From the NCBI GenBank assembly GCA_937959095.1, contig CALGLY010000459.1, positions 1 through 8,275 on the forward strand: a stretch of 8,275 bases of DNA, read 5' to 3'. This document shows, piece by piece, positions 1-6,028 of this stretch. Under the pieces are notes generated by a model. That model made no database searches. It was not told the DNA's origin and worked only from the letters and a program-made list of their open reading frames with translations. A program made the position numbers and the translations under genes. The first letter of the stretch is position 1, and the number at the start of each line of letters is the position of its first letter. Source of the DNA: an uncultured Saprospiraceae bacterium (GTDB taxonomy: Bacteria > Bacteroidota > Bacteroidia > Chitinophagales > Saprospiraceae).

Positions 1-13
1 CTTTTTAAATGAT

Positions 14-127
14 GCTTCGTTGAAAATACGCGCTATAACTAGTTATGGCTGTGTTTTTCGCCTGCTTGTAGCAGACAAGCCTTGCCTCATTCAAAAATAG
101 CTACAGTCAAAAACATAACTTAATTAT
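14..127. repeat. Dispersed hairpin repeat with REP-like palindrome, left copy
   Basis: A segment beginning CTTCGTTGAAAATACGCG (15-32) continues into an imperfect stem-loop (about 31-53, centred on the perfect palindrome ATAACTAGTTAT, 35-46), a T-run (54-58) and a GC-rich REP-like palindrome (59-82). The same order CTTCGTT / AAAATAC / hairpin / TTTTT / GCCT recurs in the same orientation at 8225-8275. To the right, CATAACTTAATTAT (114-127) is an imperfect inverted match to the left arm at 35-47, so the REP-like core lies between weak inverted arms. It is non-coding, lies downstream of the regulator gene, and is probably a dispersed intergenic repeat. Its function is unknown. Confidence 0.6.
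59..82 (+). repeat. REP-like palindrome, identical inverted copy at 2545-2568
   Basis: This 24-bp unit (CGCCTGCTTG...AAGCCT) is present without a mismatch on the opposite strand at 2545-2568. It can fold as a small hairpin with stem CTTGT/ACAAG and loop AGCAG. It is GC-rich against an AT-rich background. A related palindrome lies at 1711-1730 and a related half-site at 6050-6073. It looks like a REP/BIME-type dispersed unit; no transposase gene is visible here. Confidence 0.7.
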
Positions 128-141
128 GTCCGTCTACTTAC

Positions 142-193
142 CTTAGTAATGGCAAACAAATAAATGTACATTTATTAATTTGCCATTACTAAG
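142..193. repeat. 52-bp near-perfect palindrome overlapping the regulator stop codon
   Basis: The arms CTTAGTAATGGCAAA (142-156) and TTTGCCATTACTAAG (179-193) are exact reverse complements. The middle, AATAAATGT/ACATTTATT (159-176), is also a perfect palindrome about the same centre (167.5). Only two pairs fail (157/178 and 158/177), so 24 of 26 pairs match. The regulator stop codon (TAG on the minus strand, 189-191) lies inside it. It would form a long stem at the 3' end of that transcript and could act as a terminator or RNA-stabilising hairpin, but there is no T-run after it, so a cruciform or protein-binding site is also possible. Confidence 0.75.
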
Positions 194-1568
194 AAGAAAT
201 TACTTGCCTTCTTTTATACTTATCTTCTTTTAGCATTCTGTAAATGGTAGACTTCCCAACATCTAATTTATTAGCTACTAAAATGACGTTATTATCGTAT
301 TTCTTCAAGAAGTGATGAATAATTTTGTGCTTATAACTCTCCAATGTCATCTCTTCCGAAATGAATGCAACTTCTTGCTTAGGGCTCTGAAATTGAATAT
401 CCTCTGCCTCAATCGAATTGTTATTCGACATCACAGCGGACAATTCGATGACCGCTTTTAGCTCGCGTACATTACCAGGGTAAGAGTAGGTCATCAATTT
501 TGTTTTTGCCTCTCTTGATAACTCAATCTTTCCCATATTATTTTCTTTTGCAAATAATTTCAGGAAGTGTTGTGCCAGCAAAATTACATCATTTCCGCGC
601 TGATAAAGTGGCGGAAGATGAATATTTAGACCAAGCAGACGATAATATAAATCTTCTCGAAATCTACCTTTATTTACTTCTTCTTTTAGATCTTTATGTG
701 TTGCTATCAAGATACGCGCATCGAATTTCACTGCCTTTTCGCCTCCTACACGCACGAATTCGCGCTCCTGCAAAGCTCGTAGTACCTTAGCTTGCATCCC
801 TAAGTCCATTTCAGCAATTTCATCTAAAAAGAGCGTGCCTTTATGGGCAAGTTCAAACTGTCCTTTCTTGCGCGTAGCTGCCCCCGTGAATGCTCCTTTC
901 TCATAGCCAAAAAGCTCACTTTCTAGCAACTCAGTTGGGATGGCACTCATATTCACAGGTACAAAAGGTCCTTTACTTTGCCTCGAATTGAAATGGATTG
1001 TTTTGGCTACCACTTCTTTGCCAGTACCCGTGTCGCCACTAATAGAAACCGTGATGTTTGTATTTATTGATTTCTCAATCAACTGAAAGATACGCATCAT
1101 TGGCTTACTTGTCCCTATAATTGTATTCTTGAATTGATAGCGTTGGGTAAGTTGTTCGCGCAGAGTATCTATCTCACGTTTCATGGCGAGCTGCTCTTTG
1201 GCCCGTTCAATAGCACTCATCAGTCGGTCGCGCGTATTACTTTCTTTTTCAATGTAGTCATACGCGCCACTCTGAACGAGTTCTACTGCTGTGCTAATGT
1301 CTTTCTGACCAGACAAAACCAAAACTGCCGCATGTTCATTATGACCTATGATTTGTCTCAGCACCTCTGCTCCCGTCATATCAGGCAGCGTATAATCCAA
1401 TGAAATGATGTCAGGATTGAGATGCAAATTATTTAAGCATTCTTTTCCCGTTTTAAAAACATGCACTTCATGATCGGGGTTCATTTCCGCAATATACTTG
1501 ACCATCCGTTGATACATAGGATCGTCTTCTACCACGAAGATTCTAGTGCTATTTGTATTTGCTTTCAT
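189..1568 (-). CDS. NtrC-family sigma-54-dependent response regulator (orphan)
   Basis: Cytoplasmic transcription activator, 459 aa, with the three-part NtrC layout. The receiver domain (about 9-125) has acidic pocket E14/D15, phospho-acceptor D58 (SLDYTLPD), S86 and K108. The AAA+ domain (about 148-380) has Walker A GDTGTGKE (178-185), the sigma-54 contact loop GAFTGA (225-230), Walker B GTLFLDE (244-250), arginine-finger region FREDLYYR (303-310) and sensor-2 YPGNVREL (363-370). A C-terminal helix-turn-helix lies near 426-448 (NVILVANKLDVGKSTIYRML). The intact GAFTGA implies it remodels RNA polymerase carrying RpoN. The usual proline after K108 is glutamate here. No histidine kinase lies next to it, so its partner is unknown. 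The ATG at 1568 gives a full receiver domain. The stop lies within a 52-bp palindrome, and a 195-bp palindrome begins 44 bp upstream. Family assignment is secure; target genes are unknown. Confidence 0.95.
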   Translation of the reverse strand: MKANTNSTRIFVVEDDPMYQRMVKYIAEMNPDHEVHVFKTGKECLNNLHLNPDIISLDYTLPDMTGAEVLRQIIGHNEHAAVLVLSGQKDISTAVELVQSGAYDYIEKESNTRDRLMSAIERAKEQLAMKREIDTLREQLTQRYQFKNTIIGTSKPMMRIFQLIEKSINTNITVSISGDTGTGKEVVAKTIHFNSRQSKGPFVPVNMSAIPTELLESELFGYEKGAFTGAATRKKGQFELAHKGTLFLDEIAEMDLGMQAKVLRALQEREFVRVGGEKAVKFDARILIATHKDLKEEVNKGRFREDLYYRLLGLNIHLPPLYQRGNDVILLAQHFLKLFAKENNMGKIELSREAKTKLMTYSYPGNVRELKAVIELSAVMSNNNSIEAEDIQFQSPKQEVAFISEEMTLESYKHKIIHHFLKKYDNNVILVANKLDVGKSTIYRMLKEDKYKRRQVISS

Positions 1569-1596
1569 GTCTGTATGCCCTTTATCTTAATGAGTA

Positions 1597-1624
1597 AAAA
1601 GGTAGATAAGTACTAATAAGGCAA
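1597..1624 (-). promoter_or_regulatory. Possible Bacteroidota promoter for the response regulator
   Basis: Read on the minus strand, TTG (1624-1622) is followed after 17 bp by TACCTTTT (1604-1597), one base off the TAnnTTTG consensus of the Bacteroidota -7 box. The start codon is about 29 bp further on. The -33 element lies inside the left arm of the 1612-1806 inverted repeat. Short AT-rich matches occur by chance, so this is tentative. Confidence 0.3.
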
Positions 1625-1806
1625 GATCCAAAAATAAACTAGACATTTTATACTGATATTTTTCTCTCTAATAAATCTTAAAAAAGCCTTATGTAGCTAG
1701 GCTATACGCGCCTGCCTGACGGCAGACAGGGTTTTTGAAAATTTATTAGAAGAAAAAATATCTAGCCTAAATTGTCTAGTTTATTCTTGTACATTGCCTA
1801 AGTAGT
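1612..1806. repeat. 195-bp imperfect palindrome with REP-like core
   Basis: The left arm (1612-1686) and the reverse complement of the right arm (1731-1806) align over their whole length with one single-base gap and about 60 of 75 identities. The best block is CAAAAATAAACTAGACA (1629-1645) against CAAGAATAAACTAGACA. The 44-bp core (1687-1730) holds a small stem (TGTAGC/GCTATA, 1692-1706 region) and the GC-rich palindrome CCTGCCTGAC/GGCAGACAGG (1711-1730, 8 of 10 pairs). No reading frame covers it and no clear target-site duplication flanks it. It could be an old MITE-like element or a very long hairpin. Its left end reaches into the likely promoter of the response regulator. Confidence 0.7.
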
Positions 1807-2484
1807 CAAACAAACACCTCGATTCAGGAAAAAATAGAATCCAATTTAGTGGTCATTTTATTTTTGTCTAACTACTTATTTTAAAAATAATGAATTATAA
1901 CTTGTATGATTAAAACTAATATTTGGGATTTTCTAGTTTCATAAGCAAAGTCACTAATAATCAGCTTGCTTAGATATAATACATTTGCCAAATGTGTTCT
2001 ATTTCAAACTAAAAAAGCTGGTTTATGAGCTATTTTCAATAAAATTAGTAGCATCATCACAAAAGCAATAATTCTCAAATATTAAATCATTCAGTCTAGA
2101 GAACTCTTGTTATCAACTTTTTATAAAACATAAAAACATTAATAAGTGATAATCAGTAGTATAACCTCCGAACATAATTGCAAAGTCGGAAATAAGCTTC
2201 CAATTTCCTAATTTTGGAAAATATTTTTCATTTGGGAAAAAAAAATAGTGCGATTTCGATGATTTTCCGCGAAAATTCGTACACATTTTAGTATTTTGAA
2301 TAAAAATTTTATGCCATATGAAAAGCAATCTCATATATCCAATTGGAATGAAGCAAGCCCAAATACTTGGATGCTGATTGTGAGGATTAGTGTTATCGCG
2401 ATAGGTTAATTTAGCTTACCGTAAGACTTCATCTTTGGGCATTTCAGCTAGCAAATTTGTATAAAAATCAGTCACCATCTCTTT
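1807..2484. other. AT-rich intergenic DNA without a recognisable gene
   Basis: About 680 bp in which I find no convincing gene; the open frames are short and have AT-driven composition. Small symmetric features are present. ACTACTTA (1871-1878) with TAAGTAGT (1799-1806) closes an 80-bp inverted pair whose arms match at roughly 15 of 18 positions. ACATTTG-C-CAAATGT (1981-1995) is a perfect odd palindrome. AAAAAAGCT/AGCTATTTT (2011-2019/2028-2036) could be a weak hairpin. TATCGCGATA (2394-2403) is a perfect 10-bp palindrome. None can be tied to a function. The stretch may be decayed DNA or hold an unrecognised small RNA. Confidence 0.5.
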
Positions 2485-2665
2485 AGGGAGCAGGCAAGAA
2501 ATAACCTACCCAAAATTTGGATTCGTTATTTTTTTTCAATGGCTAGGCTTGTCTGCTACAAGCAGGCGCGAAGAAGGCGCATAGTTGATTCTGTAACTGA
2601 TGAGCAACAACGCCATTGGAAAAAAGAACAAGACAAATGGGTAGATTATTTTTTGCCTGCTCCCT
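2485..2665. mobile_element. MITE-like element with terminal inverted repeats and REP-like core
   Basis: The outer 27 bp on each side (2485-2511 and 2639-2665) are inverted copies with 25 of 27 identities, starting AGGGAGCAGGCA. With small gaps the arms extend inward to CAATGGC (2537-2543) and GCCATTG (2612-2618). If the ends are taken as GGGAGCAGG, the element is flanked by TTA on both sides (2483-2485 and 2665-2667), a possible 3-bp target duplication. The core carries the REP-like unit (2545-2568), identical to that at 59-82, and a degenerate hairpin. There is no transposase inside, as expected for a non-autonomous element. An open frame starting at 2539 runs through it but looks accidental. 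Confidence 0.6.
2545..2568 (-). repeat. REP-like palindrome, exact inverted copy of 59-82
   Basis: These 24 bp (AGGCTTGTCT...GCAGGCG) equal the reverse complement of 59-82 with no mismatch. The copy is near the centre of the 2485-2665 inverted-repeat element. Exact conservation over 2.5 kb in otherwise degenerate DNA suggests recent copying, gene conversion or selection on this short unit. Confidence 0.7.
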
Positions 2666-2984
2666 TACTTGCATTATTTGCAGCATTCCAAAGGCTGACT
2701 ACTAGAGTTTTCGCACCTACAAAAGCGAGTACTTCGCGTGGTTTTGATATGGTAAAAATCACTTTTTCAGAAGAGTTACCCCAATGGTATTGGTTCTGAC
2801 CGTTGAGCGGCAAATCCCTCCGAGCGAGCTATCAGAAATGTCAAAGTCAAACAAAAGGCATCTGGGTAGTTTAAAAGTCTAGACAGCATACTTTTTATGT
2901 CTTGCCTTCTATTATTGATACCTTTCGAAAAAGGAATCTTAATGTACTTCATTAGAATTGTTCAAGGCTGACAGTCTTTTACTT
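2666..2984. other. Intergenic DNA between MITE-like element and MFS gene
   Basis: About 320 bp with no gene I can recognise. An open frame from 2539 ends at 2799 but begins inside repeat DNA and shows no family motif. A hairpin GAT-a-CCTTT-cgaa-AAAGG-a-ATC (2917-2938) and an imperfect inverted pair TAAAAGTCTAGACAGC (about 2871-2886) with GCTGACAGTCTTTTA (about 2968-2982) lie downstream of the MFS gene on its strand. They may help end its transcript, though no T-run follows the hairpin in that direction. Confidence 0.45.
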
Positions 2985-3014
2985 AGGGAGTAGATTATTT
3001 ATTACCTGCTCTAC
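2985..3014. repeat. Third, diverged copy of the 27-bp inverted-repeat arm
   Basis: The stretch 2988-3014 matches the right arm of the upstream MITE-like element (2639-2665) at 21 of 27 positions, with TAGATTATTT and CCTGCTC exact. It is also an imperfect palindrome (GAGtAG...CTgCTC) and lies 11 bp downstream of the MFS stop codon. It could be a solo terminal repeat left by a decayed element, reused as a 3'-end hairpin. Confidence 0.5.
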
Positions 3015-3024
3015 CTTATGTCTT

Positions 3025-4296
3025 TCATTGCTCATCCAACCGTACAAAATCCGCCTGATAACGCCACAATACAAGCAGTGTCAAGAATAAGAAACCACTC
3101 AGCATACCAAAGGCATAAATGATATTATTATCGACTTGGAAAAAGTGCATCGAGAAGAAGCCTAATAACACTATCCGCCATCCAATATTGGTAAGAAAAA
3201 AGATACTCGTAGCACGTCCATAGACTTGATTGGGGACATGCTTAAATAAAAAAGTCGTGCGCTGTATGCGGATACCAGCATTCGTGATGCCCAAAAGAAT
3301 GAGCATAATATAGAAAACTGGAATACTTTGAGTAAAGGTTAGGACGGCCAAAAGGACCGTACAAATCCCAGTCATCAAGGTTATGGAGATAGGAATATTC
3401 GTCCAGCGGAAAAGTCTTCGAATAGCAATGCCCGCAAAAACCGCGCCTATAGAATAGCACACTTCTGAAAAGGCATAGACATCACCACCAGCTAGTAAAT
3501 GCTTATTGACATAGGTAGCCGAAAGATAAAAATTGGTGAGTAGGGTGACCGCAAAAACCGAAAAAGAAGCCACTCCAAATAGCAAAATCATGCGATGCTC
3601 ATTGAGGTATTGCAAACCTATTTTTAACTGACTTAACACACTTCCTGTATCAGGTGTGCGTGTGCGAAGTGGCACATAACGGATGCAAGCAATAATACAA
3701 AAAGCTAGGAAATAGGTGATGGCATCGAGTAGAAAAATTTGCTGAATCGACCAAGCCTCAATGGTAAAAGGAATACTTATTGGAAAACCAAAAAAATCGC
3801 CTTGTCCTGCCGATGTACCTTCCAGAAGGAGTGCCGCACCACCGCCTGCCATGATGGTCGTGAGTTGCCCTTGCACCTCGATGTAGGAAGTCATGCGCCC
3901 ATAGTAGCGTGGTTCGCTAATTTCTTGAGCAAAGGCATAGACACAAGGATAATGCAAGTTGTAATCCAAAAAGGTGAGCGTAAACACAGCAGCTACCAAA
4001 TACCACGGCAGCATTCCCCAAGAAAAACCAAGAAAAGCAATCGCACTTATGAGCAAGCCAACAATCGCAGTAAGCCCTAAGAAGATGTGTTTCCGATCGA
4101 AGCGATCAATGAGTGTACCGCAATAGGGCGACCAAAAAATTGCTAAAGCCGTCGTGAACATATACACCAAGCCAAATTGGCTCATGGCTTCTTCCTTCGC
4201 AAAATACCAAGGAATCGCAATCATGCTAATGCCCTGCGCAATGCCCGAAACAGTATTGGCTAACAGCAGCAGAATCACTGCCGAGCGATTTTTCAT
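3025..4296 (-). CDS. MFS transporter, probable efflux type
   Basis: Integral inner-membrane transporter of the major facilitator superfamily, 423 aa from the ATG at 4296, with about 12 hydrophobic segments. MFS motif A is clear between the second and third segments (CGTLIDRFDRKHIFL, about residues 59-73). The overall layout resembles the MFS_3/enterobactin-exporter and macrolide-efflux group, so export of a small molecule is the likeliest role; the substrate cannot be told. A TTG three codons upstream (4305) is an alternative start that would overlap the preceding gene by 8 bp. I prefer the ATG because it sits one base after the TAA stop of the DUF4286 gene (4298-4300), a typical coupled-translation spacing. 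The two genes are probably one operon. A repeat-derived palindrome follows the stop. Confidence 0.9.
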   Translation of the reverse strand: MKNRSAVILLLLANTVSGIAQGISMIAIPWYFAKEEAMSQFGLVYMFTTALAIFWSPYCGTLIDRFDRKHIFLGLTAIVGLLISAIAFLGFSWGMLPWYLVAAVFTLTFLDYNLHYPCVYAFAQEISEPRYYGRMTSYIEVQGQLTTIMAGGGAALLLEGTSAGQGDFFGFPISIPFTIEAWSIQQIFLLDAITYFLAFCIIACIRYVPLRTRTPDTGSVLSQLKIGLQYLNEHRMILLFGVASFSVFAVTLLTNFYLSATYVNKHLLAGGDVYAFSEVCYSIGAVFAGIAIRRLFRWTNIPISITLMTGICTVLLAVLTFTQSIPVFYIMLILLGITNAGIRIQRTTFLFKHVPNQVYGRATSIFFLTNIGWRIVLLGFFSMHFFQVDNNIIYAFGMLSGFLFLTLLVLWRYQADFVRLDEQ

Positions 4297-4297
4297 A

Positions 4298-4603
4298 TTA
4301 TTCAATAATTTCTAAAAGGGAGCTAAAATGTACAAATTGGTTGGGAAATTTCTGCATCATTTCTACTTCCAAATTGGCTTCATGCTCTATCTGAAAATGT
4401 TGAAAAGCGGGAATATCTGTACTAAGATATTGCACGGCATAGGTGAAGCCGTCCGTCTCATCCGTGCCTAATAAGCGGCAAATACGATGTCCTGCAAAGC
4501 CGCCCAATCGCTTTACTTTAGGGATGTGAGCACTGCGCATCCATTGCAGCCAATCTTCTTGTATCTTCCGATCTACTTTAACCGTTACATTATATAATAG
4601 CAT
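4298..4603 (-). CDS. DUF4286 family protein
   Basis: Small cytoplasmic protein, 101 aa, of uncharacterised family DUF4286, which I know mainly from Bacteroidota. It starts with MLLYNVTVKVD, has the W-x-x-W-M-x-x-x-H-I-P segment (EDWLQWMRSAHIP, about 16-28) and the F-x-x-x-R-I-C-R-L stretch (36-44), and ends in a typical Q-F-V-x-F-x-S-x-L-E motif. The ferredoxin-like beta-alpha-beta pattern suggests a dimeric alpha/beta-barrel fold, but no enzymatic residue can be assigned. Its stop is one base from the start of the MFS gene, so the two are probably co-transcribed and translationally coupled. A functional link to transport is possible but not shown. Start ATG at 4603; upstream is A-rich (AAGAAATT) without a proper Shine-Dalgarno. 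Confidence 0.85.
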   Translation of the reverse strand: MLLYNVTVKVDRKIQEDWLQWMRSAHIPKVKRLGGFAGHRICRLLGTDETDGFTYAVQYLSTDIPAFQHFQIEHEANLEVEMMQKFPNQFVHFSSLLEIIE

Positions 4604-4675
4604 GCTGTAATTTCTTCTTTTAAAATTCAGAGTATGAAGATACAGCTATTCCTATCATCCTATTCTTTTTTCCTT

Positions 4676-4683
4676 TATTTTTG
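4676..4683 (+). promoter_or_regulatory. Possible -7 box of the YdeI/DUF1905 gene
   Basis: TATTTTTG matches the Bacteroidota -7 consensus TAnnTTTG exactly and lies 19 bp before the ATG at 4703. No good TTG -33 box is visible at the expected distance. If real, transcription would begin near 4690, which excludes the longer in-frame starts at 4634 and 4685. Confidence 0.35.
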
Positions 4684-4702
4684 TATGACAAAATCGACTC
4701 TT

Positions 4703-5218
4703 ATGCAATTTACAGCCCAGCTTGAACGCTTTGAAGACAATCCACTTTGGGGACATCATGTACTCGTGCCTGATGAAATTGCACAGGCATTTCTAACAGA
4801 AAAACAAAGCCGCGTAGTCTGCAATCTGAATGGCGAACATGAATTTCAATGCGCCTTGATGCCCAAAGGAGATGGTAGCTATTTCATCATGCTGAATAGT
4901 GCAATTCGGAAGAAGATGGCGCTGCATATCGGCTCGAAATTGGATATCACTCTAGCAAAGGACGAAAGCAAATACGGCTTACCGATGCCCGATGAATTTC
5001 AGGAATTGCTCTATCAAGATGAAACTGCTGATCGGCTTTTTCATGCCCTCACAAAGGGAAAACAACGGAGTCTTTTACATATCATCGGCAAACCAAAAGG
5101 CGAAGCAAAACGTTTGGAAAAAGCCATCGTAGTAGCAGAACATTTGAAAGCGAATGATGGCAAGATAGATTTCAAAGCCTTGAATGAGGCATTTAGGAAT
5201 TATAAGCCGTTTTTATAG
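4703..5218 (+). CDS. DUF1905 / YdeI-like (OmpD-associated family) protein
   Basis: Cytoplasmic protein, 171 aa from the chosen start. The N-terminal part (about 1-90) fits DUF1905: it opens MQFTAQLERF, as members of that family do, and contains the G-D-G-S-Y-F-I-M-L-N-x-A-I-R-K-K core. The C-terminal part (about 95-170: MPDEFQELLYQDETADRLF...RSLLHIIGKPKGEAKRLEKA) fits the YdeI/OmpD-associated domain. The biochemical role of these families is not established. The frame stays open back to ATG codons at 4685 and 4634, but those add a low-complexity F/Y/S-rich lead lacking family similarity, and a promoter-like box lies there, so I start at 4703. It is divergent from the DUF4286-MFS pair and is followed by a repeat-rich spacer. 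Confidence 0.85.
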   Translation: MQFTAQLERFEDNPLWGHHVLVPDEIAQAFLTEKQSRVVCNLNGEHEFQCALMPKGDGSYFIMLNSAIRKKMALHIGSKLDITLAKDESKYGLPMPDEFQELLYQDETADRLFHALTKGKQRSLLHIIGKPKGEAKRLEKAIVVAEHLKANDGKIDFKALNEAFRNYKPFL

Positions 5219-5432
5219 ATGTGAGATGTTAAGATAGGAGACGCGGTTCAAAGTGAAATCAGTTTAAGATATTGAAAATATAAATTAGATAGATTCAGTG
5301 AATAAATTATCGAATAAGAGAATTTTAAGAGCTTGTTGGGGATTTTCAGGAAAGAAAAATCCCAAGATGCTGTAAAGATTTGATTTAGAGAAATAAAGGT
5401 CTCAAATCTCACGTCTTAAAATCTCAAATCTT
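5217..5432. repeat. Inverted pair of GAGAT/AAGAT-rich repeats in the spacer before gmhA
   Basis: GATGTGAGATGTTAAGAT (about 5219-5236) is matched, in inverted orientation, by the segment around 5412-5429 whose reverse complement reads GATTTGAGATTTTAAGAC (15 of 18). The right side also holds direct repeats of CTCAAATCT (5401-5409, 5423-5431). Between them is the TTGGG(G)ATTTT hairpin (5336-5365). The 231-bp spacer 5219-5449 holds no gene that I can see. It looks like a repeat mosaic of simple-sequence origin. Confidence 0.5.
5328..5346 (+). repeat. 19-bp repeat, inverted copy at 6124-6142 (gmhA flank, left)
   Basis: AGAGCTTGTTGGGGATTTT matches the reverse complement of 6124-6142 at 18 of 19 positions. 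The two copies face inward and enclose gmhA. The left copy is also one arm of a hairpin (5336-5346 with 5355-5365, 10 pairs and one bulged G). TAA precedes the GAGC end here (5326-5328) and follows it at the right (6142-6144). Confidence 0.6.
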
Positions 5433-5449
5433 TTAGTATAAATTACAAT

Positions 5450-6028
5450 TTGAAACCACATTCCGATATAAAAAAACGCATCTCCGAGAGCATTCAAGTG
5501 AAGCAAGCACTACTAGCGGATGATGCCTTACTTGCACGTATCCAAACGGCTACCGATTGGTGCATTGAAGCCTTTCGGAACAAAAATAAAGTATTGCTGT
5601 GCGGTAATGGCGGCAGTGCTTCCGATGCGCAACATATTGCCGCTGAATTGAGTGGACGCTTCTATAAAGATCGCCCGCCCCTTTTCGCAGAAGCATTGAA
5701 TATAAACACGGCTTATCTGACTGCCGTGGCGAATGATTATTCCTTTGATTATATCTTCCAACGCTCCATAGAAGCAAAAGGGCGTGAAGGTGATATTTTG
5801 ATAGGAATTTCTACGTCTGGCAATTCGCCTAATGTGGTAAAGGCTATGCGACAAGCCCAGCAGCAATGCATGAAAATAATTGGTCTAACAGGCGAGACAG
5901 GTGGCAAATTGGCAGAACTAAATCCATTGCTACTCAATGTCCCTTCCAAAGACACGCCGCGCATACAAGAAGCACATATTTTGATAGGGCATATTATCTG
6001 TGAACTCGTGGAAAACGAACTTTTTTGA
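5450..6028 (+). CDS. gmhA: Sedoheptulose-7-phosphate isomerase (phosphoheptose isomerase)
   Basis: Converts sedoheptulose 7-phosphate to glycero-manno-heptose 7-phosphate, the first step of heptose synthesis for LPS core or other glycans; cytoplasmic SIS-domain enzyme, normally a tetramer. It is 192 aa, the usual GmhA length. It has CGNGGSASDAQH (51-62), AAELSGRF (64-71), the phosphate-binding STSGNSPNV (121-129) and RIQEAHILIGH (171-181). The residues corresponding to the metal/catalytic set of GmhA (H62, E66, Q173, H181) are all present, which favours GmhA over the related DiaA. The start is TTG: there is no in-frame ATG between the upstream stop (5417-5419) and the phosphate loop, and this start gives the full N-terminal helix. 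No other heptose gene lies nearby. The gene is enclosed by inward-facing 19-bp repeats. Confidence 0.93.
   Translation: MKPHSDIKKRISESIQVKQALLADDALLARIQTATDWCIEAFRNKNKVLLCGNGGSASDAQHIAAELSGRFYKDRPPLFAEALNINTAYLTAVANDYSFDYIFQRSIEAKGREGDILIGISTSGNSPNVVKAMRQAQQQCMKIIGLTGETGGKLAELNPLLLNVPSKDTPRIQEAHILIGHIICELVENELF

Noticed and set aside
500..790. 96-aa plus-strand open frame, and similar ones at 1134-1403, 5528-5866 (-) and 6176-6406
   Set aside because: All are opposite-strand shadows of clearly identified genes (response regulator, gmhA, metF).
2113..2334. 73-aa open frame on the minus strand
   Set aside because: Its F/K/N/Y-rich composition is what AT-rich non-coding DNA gives, with no domain and no plausible neighbours.
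2539..2799. 86-aa open frame on the plus strand
   Set aside because: It starts in the left arm of the MITE-like element, reads through the REP-like unit and the right inverted arm, and shows no family motif. It is probably accidental; a decayed gene fragment at 2670-2799 cannot be excluded.
1569..3024. Possible tRNA or structured RNA gene in the long gap
   Set aside because: I saw no cloverleaf, no T-loop consensus and no known riboswitch core. The foldable parts are explained by inverted-repeat elements.
3739..4080. 113-aa plus-strand open frame
   Set aside because: It lies antisense inside the well-supported MFS transporter gene and has no family features.
4634..4702. Longer N-terminus for the YdeI/DUF1905 protein (starts at 4634 or 4685)
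   Set aside because: The added residues are low-complexity and not family-like, and a TAnnTTTG box overlaps them. The family-typical beginning is at 4703.
5217..5440. Possible CRISPR-like array from repeated CTCAAATCT/GAGAT units
   Set aside because: The units are short, degenerate, in mixed orientation and irregularly spaced, and no cas gene is present.
5450..6028. Reading the isomerase gene as diaA (DnaA-binding SIS protein)
   Set aside because: The residues matching the GmhA metal/catalytic set (H62, E66, Q173, H181) are all kept, which favours the isomerase.
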